Shown one piece after another: positions 62,182-64,000 of a stretch of 64,000 nt of DNA (positions within the stretch are counted from its first letter, which is position 1; every line of letters starts with the position of its first letter). The notes under the pieces are model-generated. The model was not told the origin of the DNA and did not search any database. It was given only the letters and a program-made list of their open reading frames with translations. The stretch covers positions 1-64,000 of the forward strand of contig NZ_JFHR01000003.1 in NCBI RefSeq assembly GCF_000722875.1, given 5' to 3'. A program made the position numbers and the translations under genes. Origin of the DNA: Sphingobium chlorophenolicum (GTDB lineage Bacteria > Pseudomonadota > Alphaproteobacteria > Sphingomonadales > Sphingomonadaceae).

Positions 62182-63045
62182 GTGTCCGGCGGACGGCGCC
62201 GCGGGCAGGGTGGTTCCGGCGACCTGAAGGAGAAGCTCGCGCGCGTGCCTTGGGCCTCACGGGGCCGTGTGACGCCGATCTCCCGGCTGGCGCAGTCCAT
62301 CGTGCCTGTCGGCAACAAGGAAGGCGTGCCGCAGGGCGATCTGTCGTTGCACATCCCGATTCAGGATCCCGCTCACGAGGACTGGGTGCTGGACATCCAG
62401 GGGACCGCCTTCCAGGCCGGCCGCGGCAAGCTCCTCACCTGCTGGCACGTCGTCGAGCAGCTCCGCTTTCGAGAGCGCGAGGCGTATATCTGGGCCAACA
62501 GCCGGCTGGGCGGGGTAGAGGCGCAGCGTCCGTACCCGTTCGCGGCGGCTCTCAAATACTATGACCCGCGCTTCGAGAATGGTGGCCCCGGCGTGGACGC
62601 CGGCGTGCTCATCTGCCCGGCCGTGAGCACCCCCGAATGTCCTTACGACGTGCCCCCTGTGACGTGGGGAGACTCGACAGGGGTAGGGGTGGGCGACCGC
62701 GTGCTGATCGGCGGCTTCCCGCTCGGGCGCGACCTGTTCTTCTCAAATCCGACGAACCGGGGCCTCGTGCAGCCCTCATTCTTCGACGGCATCATCAGTG
62801 CGGTAGTCCCGGCTCTGCAGCTCGGCGAGACCAGGCTGTTCCAGATCAGCTCGGTCGCGCTCGGCGGGATCAGCGGCGGTGTGGTCTGCGATCCTCGAAC
62901 CGGCGCGGTGCTCGGCATGGTGACGAGCGGCCTGACGATCGGCGAGGTTGACCTGCCGATCACCTATGCCCTCCCGAGCGAAGTCCTTCAGCCGTTCGTC
63001 GACGCGATCAGCTTCGACGTCGGCGACGGCGAGCGCTGGCGATAG
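62182..63045 (+). CDS. Trypsin-like serine protease
   Basis: 287 residues from GTG 62182. No signal peptide. Catalytic triad: His89 in LTCWHVVEQL, Asp139 in GVDAGVLICP, Ser231 in GGISGGVV. DRVLIGGFPLGRDLFF and VLGMVTSGLTIGEVDLPITYALPSE match the family. Cytoplasmic chymotrypsin-fold proteases are found in several bacterial conflict and defence loci as effectors. Followed by the small basic gene and the TIR-like gene. Confidence 0.82.
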   Translation: MSGGRRRGQGGSGDLKEKLARVPWASRGRVTPISRLAQSIVPVGNKEGVPQGDLSLHIPIQDPAHEDWVLDIQGTAFQAGRGKLLTCWHVVEQLRFREREAYIWANSRLGGVEAQRPYPFAAALKYYDPRFENGGPGVDAGVLICPAVSTPECPYDVPPVTWGDSTGVGVGDRVLIGGFPLGRDLFFSNPTNRGLVQPSFFDGIISAVVPALQLGETRLFQISSVALGGISGGVVCDPRTGAVLGMVTSGLTIGEVDLPITYALPSEVLQPFVDAISFDVGDGERWR

Positions 63046-63117
63046 TAGGCTGCCGATCTTCGATGTTCCGTCGGGCCGCACCTTGCATTTCCGTCCCCGG
63101 AGGCTCACATCACATCC

Positions 63118-63288
63118 ATGGCGACGCACCCTGACTCCGTCACGTCGAAGAACCGGAAACCGGCTGTTCTCGGTCGCAGCGCCGCGACCGGCCGCTTCGT
63201 CATGGCCCCGGTCGCGACCAAGAAGGGCACCGTGTCGGACAAGCAGATCACCGCCGCGGTGAAAAGCGTGCTCGCCAAGAAGAAGTAG
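63118..63288 (+). CDS. Small basic protein with GRSAATGRF motif
   Basis: 56 residues. VLGRSAATGRFVMAPV then KKGTVSDKQITAAVKSVLAKKK. Small proteins with a GRSA-TGR-F/Y/V motif recur near phage and defence genes, from memory of such loci. Very basic, no membrane segment. 72 bp after the protease gene and its stop lies one base before the next start. Confidence 0.6.
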   Translation: MATHPDSVTSKNRKPAVLGRSAATGRFVMAPVATKKGTVSDKQITAAVKSVLAKKK

Positions 63289-63289
63289 A

Positions 63290-63925
63290 TTGGCGGCGCC
63301 TGCGACGTCGGCCGACGACGTCTTCATCAACTGCCCCTTCGACGACGCGTTCGCGCCCACGTTCCGCGCGCTCATTTTCGCGATCATCGTCTGCGGCTTC
63401 CGGCCGCGCTCCGCGCGCGAGCTGGACGATGGCGGGCAGACCCGGATCGACAAGATCCTGAGCCTCATCGAGGAATGCCGCTACGGCGTGCACGATCTAT
63501 CGCGCACCGAGCTCGACGCCGTCCACAACCTGCCGCGCTTCAACATGCCGCTCGAGTTGGGCCTGTTCCTGGGCGCGAAGCGCTACGGCGGCAAGCACCA
63601 GAAAGCCAAGCGCGTGCTGATCCTCGACGTGGAGCAGTACCGCTATCAGCGGTTCATCTCCGATCTCGCCGGCATGGACATTCACGAGCACGGCGGCGCT
63701 CCGATGCGAGCGCTGCAGGAAACGCGCGACTGGCTCGCCAACGTGTCGCGCCGCGAGCTGCCGAGCGCCGACCGGGTGCGGCGCGTATACGAGGCGTTCA
63801 GAGCCGATTTGCCGGACCTTGCGGCGGCGCTCGAGTTCGATCCCGACCGCATCCCATATGTCGACTTCGAGCGGCTTTTGGCGAGGTGGCTGTTGGAAGC
63901 GCCGGCCGCGGTCGGCGGCGCATAG
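63290..63925 (+). CDS. TIR-like/Rossmann effector-type protein
   Basis: 211 residues from TTG 63290, the only start that keeps the conserved N-terminus DDVFINCPFDDAFAPTFRALIFAIIVCGF; TTG follows the previous stop by one base. A FRPRSARELDDGG segment, then RYGVHDLSRTEL, LPRFNMPLELGLFLGAKRYG with a conserved Glu, and ILDVEQYRYQRFISDLAGMDIHEHGG. This looks like the TIR-like nucleotide-handling families associated with proteases and other defence genes. Function not proven. Confidence 0.65.
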   Translation: MAAPATSADDVFINCPFDDAFAPTFRALIFAIIVCGFRPRSARELDDGGQTRIDKILSLIEECRYGVHDLSRTELDAVHNLPRFNMPLELGLFLGAKRYGGKHQKAKRVLILDVEQYRYQRFISDLAGMDIHEHGGAPMRALQETRDWLANVSRRELPSADRVRRVYEAFRADLPDLAAALEFDPDRIPYVDFERLLARWLLEAPAAVGGA

Positions 63926-64000
63926 GATCATCTAGCTCGTTACGCTATCAGAACGATAATATATCTTATGTAAAATGAGGTTTTCTCTGAGCGCGCCAAT
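63926..64000. other. Right edge, no gene seen
   Basis: 75 bp, AT-rich at ATATATCTTATGTAAAATGAGG, which may be a promoter for a gene beyond the edge. Nothing else can be said. Confidence 0.3.

Noticed and set aside
1..64000. CRISPR array, tRNA or rRNA gene
   Set aside because: No regularly spaced repeats, no tRNA-like cloverleaf and no rRNA block were found on reading.

Overview
The window is GC-rich DNA from an alphaproteobacterium, most likely a sphingomonad. The evidence is the dense co-oriented F-type transfer operon with sphingomonad-like proteins, several TonB-dependent receptors, PepSY membrane proteins, and ChrA/ChrB and Cj0069-type genes. It reads as accessory DNA (plasmid or integrated conjugative island): conjugation genes, three transposons, metal and oxidative-stress genes, several gene wrecks, and a small protease/TIR-like cassette near the right edge. 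No replication gene, relaxase or coupling protein is visible, so plasmid versus integrated island cannot be decided.

1-8 kb is an insertion-sequence landing zone. An HAD-phosphatase fragment is followed by a complete IS66-family element (285-3361) with matching inverted ends and a perfect 8-bp target duplication. A second IS66 copy lies in the opposite orientation (5301-7781) without a target duplication. Between them are a matrixin-type metalloprotease, a lipoprotein, a truncated exported protein and the tail of an AAA+ transposition ATPase. The second copy cuts off a GGDEF-type protein.

8-9.6 kb carries leftward small genes, including an XRE-type regulator, with an AGTGTAA palindrome and repeats facing the transfer operon.

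9.7-30.2 kb is one almost continuous rightward operon for an F/Rts1/SXT-like type IV secretion system: traA, L, E, K, B, dsbC-like, V, C, an unknown gene, trbI, S26 peptidase traF, traW, two unknown membrane genes, traU, trbC, traN, an unknown gene, thioredoxin-like traF, traH, and a traG that ends in an M23 peptidase domain. Start and stop codons overlap repeatedly, which indicates translational coupling.

30.2-32.3 kb holds small genes, a damaged SRAP (YedK/HMCES-like) gene and an HU gene. 32.3-32.7 kb is non-coding with strong inverted repeats. 32.7-37.5 kb is a Tn3-family transposon (transposase, resolvase, one passenger). A decayed DUF3800 gene follows.

38.5-57 kb and up to 61.7 kb is a stress/metal/iron region: DUF4142, LMW-phosphatase-like and Rap1a-like proteins, three intact TonB-dependent receptors plus one wrecked receptor, two PepSY membrane proteins, a Cj0069-type ATP-grasp-like protein, Fe-type superoxide dismutase, chromate transporter ChrA, DUF1259, an orphan cytochrome b, ChrB, and an OmpR-type two-component system. 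The SOD/ChrA/ChrB set resembles the known chrBAC chromate-resistance module, but scattered.

61.9-63.9 kb holds a tight four-gene run: HU-like protein, trypsin-like serine protease, a 56-residue basic protein, and a TIR-like/Rossmann protein. It looks like an unrecognised defence or conflict cassette and is the most interesting item in the window.
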